NCBI RefSeq assembly: GCF_037154075.1
Contig: NZ_JBANRJ010000001.1
Span: 2,909,501 to 2,973,500, forward strand
Reading direction: 5' to 3'
DNA length: 64,000 nucleotides
From: Sphingobium aromaticiconvertens
GTDB lineage: Bacteria > Pseudomonadota > Alphaproteobacteria > Sphingomonadales > Sphingomonadaceae
In this document: positions 37,062 through 45,211 of the stretch, piece by piece
Layout: each line of letters opens with the position of its first letter
Position numbering within the stretch: position 1 is the stretch's first letter
The notes under the pieces: generated by a model
What the model saw: the letters and a program-made list of their open reading frames with translations, nothing else
The model's database searches: none
Told to the model about the DNA's origin: nothing
Made by a program: the position numbers and the translations under genes

Positions 37062-38473
37062 AGTTTGTAAGCCTGCTTGGCGAGATCATAGGCCAGCGCG
37101 CGCGCAACCTCATGCGCCTCATCCTGATCGATCCGATGCTCGGCCACCAACTGCGCCAGGAAGACGCAATCCATCCGCCGGGCGACGTCATGCCGCGCCG
37201 GAATCGACAGGAAGGCGCGGGTATCGTCGTTGAAGCCGACCATATTGTAAAAGCCCGCTGTCTCCGTCACCTGCTCGCGGAAGCGGCGCATACCTTCTGG
37301 ACTATCGTTGAACCACCAGGGCGGACCCAGACGCAGCACCGGATAATGACCCGCCATCGGCGCCAGTTCGCGCGAATAGCTGGTTTCGTCCAGCGTGAAG
37401 AGAATGACGCTGAGGCGCGGATCGGTGCCGAATGCATCCAGCAGTGGCTTCAGCGCATCGACATAAGTTGTTGCCTTGGGAATATCCGCACCCTTGTCGC
37501 GACCAAAACGCGCTTCCACACCCGCATTATGGTTACGCCACACGCCCGGATGGATTTGCAGGACCATGCCATCGTCGATGCTCATCCGCGCCATTTCGGT
37601 CAGCATCTGGGCGCGGAACAATTCCGCATCCGCCGCGCTCACCGGGCCAGCCAGAACCTTTGCATAAAGCGCTTCGGCATCGGCGCGCGACAGGTTGGCA
37701 GTCGCAGCGCTCGGATGGCCATGGTCGGTCGAGGTGGCCCCTGCTTCCCGGAAATAAGCGCGGCGGTTTTCATGGGCGCGCAGATAGCCGCCCCAGGTCG
37801 AAATATCTTCGCCGCTCACCTCGCCGAAGCGGATGAGGTTCCGGGCAAAGCCATGATGCTCGGGATCAACCACCGGATCGGGGCGATAGGCGGTGACGAC
37901 CCGGCCCTTCCACCCGCTCTCCCGGATCGCGCGATGATGGTCGAGCGGATCGAGCGGACTTTCGGTGGTGGCAATCACCTCGATATTGAACTTTTCGAAC
38001 AGAGCGCGGGGGCGAAAGGCGGGCGTTTTCAACGCCGCGTCAATCGTGTCATAATAAAGGTCGGCAGTTGCCGCCTCCAGCCGCACGTCCAGCCCGAACA
38101 CATCGGCAAATACCCAGTCCAGCCACATGCGCGACGGCGTGCCCCGGAACAGATGATAGCGCTCGGCGAACAGTTGCCACACTTTGCGCGGATCGCTCGC
38201 CGTCGGACTGCCATCCACCGTTGGGATGCCCAGATCCTCCAGCGGCACACCCTGACTATAGAGCATACGGAAGACATAATGATCGGGGACGATCAGCAAG
38301 TCGGCCGGATTGGCGAACGGCTCGTCATAGGCGAACCAGGCCGGGTCGGTGTGCCCATGTGGGCTGACGATCGGCAGGCCCTTGATCGGCTCATAGAGTG
38401 CGCGCGCAATCGACCGGATCGTCGGGTCTGATGGGAAGAGGCGGTCAGGGTTCAGCTTGAGCGGAAAAGACAT
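37058..38473 (-). CDS. uxaC: Glucuronate/galacturonate isomerase
   Basis: The 471-residue protein is the amidohydrolase-superfamily uronate isomerase that converts glucuronate to fructuronate and galacturonate to tagaturonate. It shows the metal-binding GLPIVSPHGHTDPAWFAYDE at the N-terminus, GTPSRMWLDWVFADVFGLD, VIATTESPLDPLDHHRAIRE, VTAYRPDPVVDPEHHGFARN, the His-containing MVLQIHPGVWRNHN and GGWF-like PPWWFNDSPEGMRRFREQVT. GAGAGAG lies upstream of the ATG at 38473. It is second in the operon uxaA-uxaC-uxuB. Confidence 0.95.
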   Translation of the reverse strand: MSFPLKLNPDRLFPSDPTIRSIARALYEPIKGLPIVSPHGHTDPAWFAYDEPFANPADLLIVPDHYVFRMLYSQGVPLEDLGIPTVDGSPTASDPRKVWQLFAERYHLFRGTPSRMWLDWVFADVFGLDVRLEAATADLYYDTIDAALKTPAFRPRALFEKFNIEVIATTESPLDPLDHHRAIRESGWKGRVVTAYRPDPVVDPEHHGFARNLIRFGEVSGEDISTWGGYLRAHENRRAYFREAGATSTDHGHPSAATANLSRADAEALYAKVLAGPVSAADAELFRAQMLTEMARMSIDDGMVLQIHPGVWRNHNAGVEARFGRDKGADIPKATTYVDALKPLLDAFGTDPRLSVILFTLDETSYSRELAPMAGHYPVLRLGPPWWFNDSPEGMRRFREQVTETAGFYNMVGFNDDTRAFLSIPARHDVARRMDCVFLAQLVAEHRIDQDEAHEVARALAYDLAKQAYKL

Positions 38474-38525
38474 GGAGCAACTCTCTCACTAGCTTGGATA
38501 TTTTGAGTAAACTTGGGACGGGCAG

Positions 38526-40019
38526 TCAGAGCGTGACGCCGCTCTTCCAGATGGCGATGGACCGTTCGGCATTGCGTTCATTGCAGCTCTGCGCGCCCGA
38601 TGCGGTGGCGATCACCAGGTCCAGCAACTCCTGCGCCACGACATCCATGCCCCGGTCCAACACGCTGCCCGCGTCGAAATCAATCCAGCCCGGCTTGGCC
38701 TTTGCCAGCGCACTGTTCGACGCGATCTTCAGCGTCGGCACGGGACTGCCAAGCGGCGTTCCCCGCCCCGTCGAAAACAGTGTCAGCGTCGCTCCCGCCG
38801 CCGCCAGTGCCGTGATCGACACCGCGTCATTGCCCGGCGCCTCCAGCACGGTCAGCCCCCTGCGGGATGCCCGCCCGGCATAGGGGATGACATCCGTCAC
38901 CGGCACATGGCCGCCCTTCTGCACCGCGCCCAGCGACTTTTCCTCCAATGTGGTGATGCCGCCCGCGATATTGCCAGGGCTGGGATTTTCCGACACCGGC
39001 TCGCCATGATCCACGAAATATTGCTTGAAGCGGTGGACCAGCCCCACCAGCGCGTCGAAGGTCTCCCGATCGACACAGCGGTCCATCAACAGCTGTTCCG
39101 CGCCAAATATCTCGGGGATTTCAGTCAAAACGACACTGCCTCCCGCTTCGCCTACGCTATCGGCCATGCGACCGATCAGCGGGTTGGCAGTCAAGCCCGA
39201 CAGCCCATCCGATCCGCCGCATTTCACGCCCAGCCGCAGTGCCGACAGCGGCACCGGCTCACGCCGATCCTGTCCGGCAATCGCAGCCAGTTCGGCGATC
39301 GCGGCCAGCCCTTCCTCAATCTCGTCGGCCGACTCCTGCGCTCCCATCGTCCGAATACGCGCACGGCGTTCTTCAGGGATGAGTGCAAGTAAAGCTGATA
39401 ACTGATTGGATTCACACCCCAACCCGATCAACAATACGCCGCCCGCATTGGGATGACACGCCAACGCCGCCAATATGCGCCGCGTTCCGTCCAGATCATC
39501 GCCCAGTTGCGAACAGCCATAGGGATGAGGCAAGCCCAAAACGCCATCGACACCATCCGGCAAGCTCACGGACGCCAGTGCCGCCAGCCGCTCCGCCGTC
39601 CGCCCCACACAACCGACAGTGGGAATGACCCAGATCTCGTTGCGCGTGCCTACAGTCCCATCCACGCGCCGATAGCCATCAAAAAGGCGCGGCCCATCCA
39701 GCAAGCTCGCCAATGGTTCGTTTAGCGCTTCCCCGGTGCCAAAGCGATAATCGCCGCCCAGCCCCAGCGCCGTCTTTACATTATGGCTATGCACATGGTC
39801 GCCCGGAGCAATCGCCGCCGTCGCCTGTCCAAAGGGAAAGCCGTAGCGCAGTACGGTCGCGCCTTCCGCGATGGGCATCAGCGCAAATTTATGCCCGGAC
39901 GGAATATCCTGCCGCAACCGCACGGTCGCGCCGCCGACATCGACGTCGCTGCCGGCCGTCAACGGCGCCAGCGCCACCGCAACCATATCCCTTGAATGAA
40001 CTTTGAACGCTTGCTTCAT
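38526..40019 (-). CDS. uxaA: Altronate dehydratase
   Basis: This enzyme, about 497 residues, dehydrates D-altronate to 2-keto-3-deoxygluconate. It has an N-terminal SAF domain (VHSHNVKTALGLGGDY) and a C-terminal UxaA/GarD catalytic part: YRRVDGTVGTRNEIWVIPTV, GVLGLPHPYGCSQLGDD, GVLLIGLGCESNQLSALL, LGVKCGGSDGLSGLTANP and LEEKSLGAVQKGGHVPV. The cysteines in GCVGR, YGCSQ and KCGGSD are candidates for Fe coordination. I use the ATG at 40019; a TTG at 40031 with AGAGG nearby is an alternative. It is the first gene of the hexuronate operon. Confidence 0.92.
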   Translation of the reverse strand: MKQAFKVHSRDMVAVALAPLTAGSDVDVGGATVRLRQDIPSGHKFALMPIAEGATVLRYGFPFGQATAAIAPGDHVHSHNVKTALGLGGDYRFGTGEALNEPLASLLDGPRLFDGYRRVDGTVGTRNEIWVIPTVGCVGRTAERLAALASVSLPDGVDGVLGLPHPYGCSQLGDDLDGTRRILAALACHPNAGGVLLIGLGCESNQLSALLALIPEERRARIRTMGAQESADEIEEGLAAIAELAAIAGQDRREPVPLSALRLGVKCGGSDGLSGLTANPLIGRMADSVGEAGGSVVLTEIPEIFGAEQLLMDRCVDRETFDALVGLVHRFKQYFVDHGEPVSENPSPGNIAGGITTLEEKSLGAVQKGGHVPVTDVIPYAGRASRRGLTVLEAPGNDAVSITALAAAGATLTLFSTGRGTPLGSPVPTLKIASNSALAKAKPGWIDFDAGSVLDRGMDVVAQELLDLVIATASGAQSCNERNAERSIAIWKSGVTL

Positions 40020-40031
40020 ACCGGCGGTCAA

Positions 40032-40477
40032 TCAGCCTCTGTCTGAATATACCCTCAACAGGCGTTATCGCCATATAGTGCCAGCGGTGGCACAGTCCAG
40101 TTGAAATCGATAATATGCGCTCTGGCGCTCTGCCGTCCCGCCAATTTGTTTCCAGTTGTGGGGGAGCGACACGCGCGTCCCTCGGCTATCGTCAACGGGT
40201 AGCTCGTTGCGGCCGTACCCGCACCGCCCAGTTGGAAACGTCATCCATCGGTCAATGGAACGACCGCCCGATCTTGAGCATGAACGAAGCAAACCGGGAA
40301 TATGGGCGGCGCGGCAGCAAGATTGCAGCGCAGCGCAGTCCTGCGAATTTCAAGGACGCCAACCGGAAAACGCAGAAATAGCATAATCCCCTCACCCTCT
40401 CAATTGGTAAGGCCAGATTCCGTATATCAGGCTCGCAAATCAACCATGAGCCATATTTTACTATATTGACCCATATT
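40032..40477 (-). promoter_or_regulatory. Promoter region upstream of uxaA with possible operator
   Basis: No gene is evident in these 446 bases. Transcription of uxaA on the minus strand should begin here. AATTGGTAAGGCCAGATT at 40402-40419 is an imperfect palindrome resembling the AATTGGTATACCAATT-like operators bound by GntR/FadR-group hexuronate regulators such as UxuR. The match is partial and lies far from the uxaA start, so it is a candidate only. Confidence 0.35.
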
Positions 40478-41227
40478 TCATAACGCCACACGCCGCGCGA
40501 TATGATCACGCCGCGCCTCGATCTCCGACCGCGCCTGCTCGATCAGCGCCAGTTCGGTTGCTGCGAGCAAGTCTTCCGTCACTCGCTGCAAATGCCCATG
40601 CATGGCCTGCCGGGCCGCTTGTGGATCATGGGCGCGCAGGGCATCAACGATCAGGCGATGCTCGTCCACGCGCGGCGTCACACCTTCGCGCCTGGCCTTG
40701 TCGAACATATGGACGCACAGCGGCGATTGTTCGCGGACCTTCCACAATGTCTCGATAATAGTGGCGACCAGGCTATTGCCCGTCGCCTCGGCGATCAGCA
40801 TGTGAAAATGGCGATCGGCCTGCAAACGTTCCGCATGACCGGAATTATCAGCCGCCATCGCCACCAAAGCTTCTTCCAGCCTGGTCAGCATCTCCGCATC
40901 CACCGCCGTCGCCGCCAGCGCCGCCGCCTCTCCTTCGAACAGCAGACGCGCCTCGATCAATTCAAAGGCGCCCACATCCAGTTCGGGACCGTCCGCCGCC
41001 GCCCCGGCCGTAGCCGACACATAAAGGCCTGACCCATGGCGGGCAGTCACGAAACCGCGAATTTCCAGAGCGATCATCGCCTCACGGATTGTCGGGCGAC
41101 TAACCCCGAACTCCTCGGCCAGATCGCGCTCACCCGGCAGGCGCGCACCGGGCAGGTAGCGTCCTTCCAATATGGCAGTTTCGATCGCTCCTGCGACCCG
41201 CTGGTACAGTTTTTCGCCTGTGGTCAT
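40478..41227 (-). CDS. GntR/FadR-family regulator of the hexuronate genes
   Basis: The protein is 249 residues from the ATG at 41227, chosen because GGGAGGG lies eight bases upstream and the domain begins there; the open frame extends 29 codons further without support. It has a winged helix-turn-helix (ARLPGERDLAEEFGVSRPTI, REAMIALEIRGFVTARHGSG) and an all-helical FCD effector domain with metal-binding histidines (HFHMLIAEATGN; VDEHRLIVDALRAHD; AMHGHL). This is the layout of UxuR/ExuR and related hexuronate regulators, which release DNA on binding fructuronate or tagaturonate. It is the next gene upstream of uxaA on the same strand. Confidence 0.9.
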   Translation of the reverse strand: MTTGEKLYQRVAGAIETAILEGRYLPGARLPGERDLAEEFGVSRPTIREAMIALEIRGFVTARHGSGLYVSATAGAAADGPELDVGAFELIEARLLFEGEAAALAATAVDAEMLTRLEEALVAMAADNSGHAERLQADRHFHMLIAEATGNSLVATIIETLWKVREQSPLCVHMFDKARREGVTPRVDEHRLIVDALRAHDPQAARQAMHGHLQRVTEDLLAATELALIEQARSEIEARRDHIARRVAL

Positions 41228-41494
41228 GCCAAAGCCCTCCCACATTCGACTGCATGACTCAACCATGTCGCGCAGAACAATTGGCCTGACCAGGTTAAGC
41301 ACATATCGGCTCAATGTCGATTATGCGATACCGCAACGATGGAGTTTCCATCACGCCACTTGCCTCCGGCCACCCCCTCGCATCTGCAAAAACGCGCCAT
41401 TATCCGCAGATTTCCGTGTTTCCCTCTTCCTTTTGCGCATCAATGCGCCCATTTATGGTCCACGCCCAAAGAGGCGACTGGAAAGGATGAGAGG

Positions 41495-41830
41495 ATGCTC
41501 AAGACAAGCCTGACGGGCGTGGCGCTGGCCGCGCTTCTGCTCCCCATCGCCGCGACCGCGCGCACCAGCAATGGCGACGTGCTGGTGACTGGGGAATATC
41601 GCGGCGAAACCCGCAGCATGACCGTAGCGTTGCGCGACCTCGATCTGCGTCAGGATCGCGCTGTAAACCGCGCCGAAAGCCGGATCCGTTACGCCGTAAA
41701 GCAGGTGTGCGACATTAACAGCGCACGCGAACTCTACGAACAGCGCGACTATAAGGCTTGCTATGATCCAGCGATGGATAGCGCCCAAAACGATCTGGAC
41801 CAGCGCATCTCCATCGCCCGCGCAACCTGA
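41495..41830 (+). CDS. UrcA-family exported protein
   Basis: The 111-residue protein starts at the ATG at 41495 after GGATGAGAG. A signal peptide (MLKTSLTGVALAALLLPIAA, TARTS) precedes a short domain with VALRDLDLRQDRAVNRAESR, IRYAVKQVCDI and YKACYDPAMDSAQNDLDQRI. The DLDL/aaR...L/VC.../C.. pattern is that of the UrcA family, common in sphingomonads and caulobacters. Two cysteines probably form a disulfide. The function of the family is unknown. It ends three bases before the convergent metalloprotease stop. Confidence 0.82.
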   Translation: MLKTSLTGVALAALLLPIAATARTSNGDVLVTGEYRGETRSMTVALRDLDLRQDRAVNRAESRIRYAVKQVCDINSARELYEQRDYKACYDPAMDSAQNDLDQRISIARAT

Positions 41831-41833
41831 TCC

Positions 41834-44347
41834 TCAACCGCCCAGCGGCGGTCCTGGCGGCATTGGGAAACGCGAACGCGGCCCCTTGCCCCAGGGGGAG
41901 GATGCCGATTTGGGCGCATTGGCGACCGGATCCTCCAGATAGCGCGCGATATCGCGCGCGGCCTGCCGATAATGGGCCGTCGTGATCGGGTCCGCATCCT
42001 TGCGCACCTTCAGGCTTCCCGCCAGTTGCACCAGCCGCTCCACGATATAGGCGCGCGCTTCGGCTGAGGCCGTCGCGTCACCGCCCAATATCATCATCGC
42101 CTCCAGCGCCACCCGCTGCGTCACGCGGCGCAGCGCCCGCCCCTGCGCGTCACCATCACGCGCCGCACTCCAGCTATGCGCCATCACCGCGTCCACCATT
42201 TCAGGCAGCGTCAGCGTATCCGGCTTGCGCGCGGCCAGCGCGATCATCCGGCTCGCCCGCTTCCCCTCGAACAACGGCTCCAGCACCAGCGCCGACAGGA
42301 TGCGTGCCGCCTTCAACTGATCAAACACATCGTCGCTCGACAGGTCTTCCAGCGTATTGCCCGGATCAGGCGTCAACTGCGCTAACAGAGCCTCCGGCAG
42401 CACCATGTTGGCCGGCTCGATCGCGTCCATCAACAGGCCCAGCACATCGCGTTGCAGCGTCGCTGGCACAAATTCGGTCGGCGGGATCGTGTCGCCCTTC
42501 ACCACGATATTCTCATACATCCCGCCAACATATTTCAGGCCGGATTCGATCGCATAGCGATGATGCAGATAGGCCATCCACAGCCGCGCATCGCGCAGCG
42601 CCCCGATCGGCTCATCGGGCAACAGCATGTCGGGACCATAGTTGGCAATCATGATCTTGCGCGCCGCCATCGCCTCCGTCAGATTTTCAGTCGGCGTAGC
42701 GCGATCGTCATACCAGGTCCAGCGCGGGTCGGTATCAGGCACATAAAGCAGCCCCTGCCCCCGCATATCCGCGATCACCCCGTCCAGCCCAGCCTTCTCC
42801 TGCACCGCGGGGAAGACGCTATAAGCATAGCGCGCCATCGACATGTCATATGCGCCGATTTGCTTCTGGAAGGATTCGCTGATGTCCAGCTTGCCGTTCA
42901 CGACCTTCACGCGCGGGGTTGGATATTCCATCACCGACGCCCGATCGCTCAGGCTCGACGCGAAATTATGCCCGAACCCGATTGCATGGCCCAGTTCATG
43001 CGCGGTCAGCAATGCCTGGCGCAGCAGCACCATGTCGCGCTGGCCCGCAGGCATGTTGGTCATCGCGCCCGGCGTCAGCAGGCTGGGGTCCGCCACCGTC
43101 ACGCCGCTGCCATCGCTGGGCAGCCCACCCATATAGGCATCCCAATAATTGCCGATGGTGCGGATGCGATGCGTGTCCATCCGCGTCTTCGACCCGATGA
43201 TTTCGCCCGTGCGCGGATCGCGATAGGTTCCACCGCTCGAAAAGCCGCGCTCGTCCCGGTTGATCCACAGGACATAGGCATAGCGAATGTCCATCGGGTC
43301 CATGTCCGCAGGCGCATCCACTGCGCGAACCGCATTCTGGAAGCCAGCGGCCTCGAACGCCTTGTTCCACCACAGCAGCCCGGCTTTCATCGCATGGCGG
43401 ATGGGATCGGGAATGGCGGGATCGAAATAGAAAATGATCGGCTTCACCGGCTCGCTCATCGCCGCCGACGGGTCCTTCTTCTCCAGCCGCCAGCGGGTAA
43501 CCCACTCCGTCTCCGGGCCTTCGCTCACCGGTTTTGAATAATCATGGAACTTCAATGTGCTGACGCCGATGCGCGGGTCGCCGACGCGCGGCGTATAGCC
43601 AGTGGGTGCGCGCAAAAAGCTGTGATGGATACGCATGGTGATCGCCCGTGGATCGGGCGTCGTGTTGCGGATCAATGCGCCGGGCGCGTCGCCCGTGAAG
43701 GTGGCGATCGTCTCCACCTCGCTATTGTCGGGGAAAGCCTTGATCCGGGCGGGATAGAAGCTGCTCCGACCCGCGTCGAACTTGTAGCCGCCCTGATTGG
43801 CACGCTTCAGCGTCGCCTCGATATTGGCGGCATCGCGCATGAACAGTGCGGTGGCATCGACAACCACCTGCCCGCCTGCATCGGACTCGACCGGCAATGC
43901 GGCCAGAACCGAGGTGGGGAAGGAATCCGCTACACCTTGCGCGTGCGCTGCGTCACCACCCAGTGAGCGGTAGTCCTGGTTGATCTCCGTCACCAACACC
44001 TTGGGACCGACGCGCTGGAACCGGATGACCGCGCTGTCCATGATCCCCCGGTCGAAGGGCAGTTCGACCGACCCGCCACCCGTAGCCGCCGATACATAGT
44101 AGAGGATGTCCTGATCGAAGGCAGGAATCTCCATCAACACCCGGCCCTTCGCCGCGTCCCAGCGTAGCGGAATGAAGCCGCTCATACGGGTGATCGATGC
44201 GGATGTGCTGGCGCCCGCCGCCGATTTCGCGGGTGCAGCAACGGCCGTCCCGTTCACCGCCATCAGGGCCAGCGCCATGGCCCAGCTCATCCGAAGGCGC
44301 ACAGAAGAAGCTGAAAATAAAGATGGATTTGGACCTCGTTCGGTCAT
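41834..44347 (-). CDS. Exported zinc-dependent metalloprotease (DUF5117/DUF4953 type)
   Basis: The 837-residue protein starts at the ATG at 44347 with GGGGAG upstream. A signal peptide follows a short leader (SWAMALALMAVNGTAVA). The central zinc site HELGHAIGFGHNF near residue 450 is a HExxHxxGxxH metzincin-type motif. N-terminal DUF5117-like (FDQDILYYVSAATGGGSVEL) and C-terminal DUF4953-like parts surround it; TGEIIGSKTRMDTHRIRTIG is typical. It should act in the periplasm or outside on proteins or peptides. It lies downstream of the Lrp/AsnC gene on the same strand, 72 bases away, and near two M20 hydrolases and a TBDR, which suggests a shared peptide-using programme. Confidence 0.88.
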   Translation of the reverse strand: MTERGPNPSLFSASSVRLRMSWAMALALMAVNGTAVAAPAKSAAGASTSASITRMSGFIPLRWDAAKGRVLMEIPAFDQDILYYVSAATGGGSVELPFDRGIMDSAVIRFQRVGPKVLVTEINQDYRSLGGDAAHAQGVADSFPTSVLAALPVESDAGGQVVVDATALFMRDAANIEATLKRANQGGYKFDAGRSSFYPARIKAFPDNSEVETIATFTGDAPGALIRNTTPDPRAITMRIHHSFLRAPTGYTPRVGDPRIGVSTLKFHDYSKPVSEGPETEWVTRWRLEKKDPSAAMSEPVKPIIFYFDPAIPDPIRHAMKAGLLWWNKAFEAAGFQNAVRAVDAPADMDPMDIRYAYVLWINRDERGFSSGGTYRDPRTGEIIGSKTRMDTHRIRTIGNYWDAYMGGLPSDGSGVTVADPSLLTPGAMTNMPAGQRDMVLLRQALLTAHELGHAIGFGHNFASSLSDRASVMEYPTPRVKVVNGKLDISESFQKQIGAYDMSMARYAYSVFPAVQEKAGLDGVIADMRGQGLLYVPDTDPRWTWYDDRATPTENLTEAMAARKIMIANYGPDMLLPDEPIGALRDARLWMAYLHHRYAIESGLKYVGGMYENIVVKGDTIPPTEFVPATLQRDVLGLLMDAIEPANMVLPEALLAQLTPDPGNTLEDLSSDDVFDQLKAARILSALVLEPLFEGKRASRMIALAARKPDTLTLPEMVDAVMAHSWSAARDGDAQGRALRRVTQRVALEAMMILGGDATASAEARAYIVERLVQLAGSLKVRKDADPITTAHYRQAARDIARYLEDPVANAPKSASSPWGKGPRSRFPMPPGPPLGG

Positions 44348-44419
44348 CTGCTGCTCCCCAAGGCATCGGCGATCGGCGTGATCTATCCTGCCTTGAAACG
44401 CATGACAGCGCGCGATCCG

Positions 44420-44923
44420 CTATCGCCCATTCCCGAACGGTTGCTCAAACACGATCGGTACATTGGCGCGCCGCGCAACCTCGCGCAGGATGATGCTGCT
44501 CCTGATCTTTGTGACATGGGGCAGAATCGACAGTTCCTTGCGATAGATGGAATCATATTCGTCGAGTGAACTGACATGGATCATCAGCATGAAATCGGTA
44601 TCCCCCGACACGAAGCCGCAGAAGGAGACGGAGGGGCATTTGACGACCTCGCGCTCAAACTCGTTCAGGACATTTTCGGCCTGGGACACCAGTTCGATCA
44701 TCACCATCACTACGCCGCTAAAACCCAACGCGCGCAGGTTGAGGCGCGCTGTATACCCCTCGATCACACCGGCTTCTTCCATCAAGCGTCGGCGACGGGC
44801 GACTGCGGTGCTCGACAGGTTGATCTGCTCCCCCAGCGACACATCCGACGCCCGACCATCCTCAGACAAAGCTTTCAAGATTCGATAATCAACAGCATCA
44901 AGGCCCAGATTATTTGAATGCAT
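44420..44923 (-). CDS. Lrp/AsnC-family regulator of the TBDR/M20 locus
   Basis: The protein is 167 residues from the ATG at 44923, which has GGGGAA upstream; an in-frame start ten codons earlier is less supported. It has an AsnC winged helix (VDYRILKALSEDGRASDVSL, INLSSTAVARRRRLMEEAGV) and a RAM effector domain (FCGFVSGDTDFMLMIHVSSL). It is divergent from the TBDR and amidohydrolase genes. An AT-rich, palindrome-bearing gap of 288 bases separates them, the usual setting for an amino-acid-responsive local regulator. Confidence 0.9.
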   Translation of the reverse strand: MHSNNLGLDAVDYRILKALSEDGRASDVSLGEQINLSSTAVARRRRLMEEAGVIEGYTARLNLRALGFSGVVMVMIELVSQAENVLNEFEREVVKCPSVSFCGFVSGDTDFMLMIHVSSLDEYDSIYRKELSILPHVTKIRSSIILREVARRANVPIVFEQPFGNGR

Positions 44924-45211
44924 CAACAATTCCCCAATTTTTGACGATTCCAAAAATTACCTTGCCGAAAATTGCGCTAATTTAGCGGAAATCGCAACGC
45001 AATTTCTGTTAGCCTTAATTACACGCAAGAGTTGGGCGAAGCGGCAATAGCGGATTGGCGAAACCCCCTTCGTTCCTGACTGTGAGAGACATCGAAAAGA
45101 GCCTCGGGATCGCACTGAGACCTAAGAAAAAAGCAATAAATGCACAAGAAAACAATAAGATATTGAGGGGTGCATGAATGGCCCAGGGGCAGCAGCAACA
45201 GGGGGTCAACC
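44924..45211. promoter_or_regulatory. Divergent promoter region with a candidate Lrp/AsnC operator
   Basis: The gap between the regulator and the TBDR is AT-rich next to the regulator. It contains the perfect 13-base palindrome CGCTAATTTAGCG at 44975-44987, with partly symmetrical flanks (ATTG before, GGAAAT after). This is of the size and style of Lrp/AsnC sites and lies 52 bases upstream of the regulator's start codon, suited to autoregulation and to control of the divergent TBDR promoter. No gene lies here. Confidence 0.5.

Noticed and set aside
37112..38431. Plus-strand frame of 439 codons opposite uxaC
   Set aside because: uxaC is unmistakable on the minus strand; the opposite frame has no start signal and arises from third-position GC bias.
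40119..40386. Short plus-strand frames in the uxaA upstream gap
   Set aside because: They lack ribosome sites, are rich in Arg/Ser/Gln as in spurious GC-rich frames, and have no similarity I can recognise.
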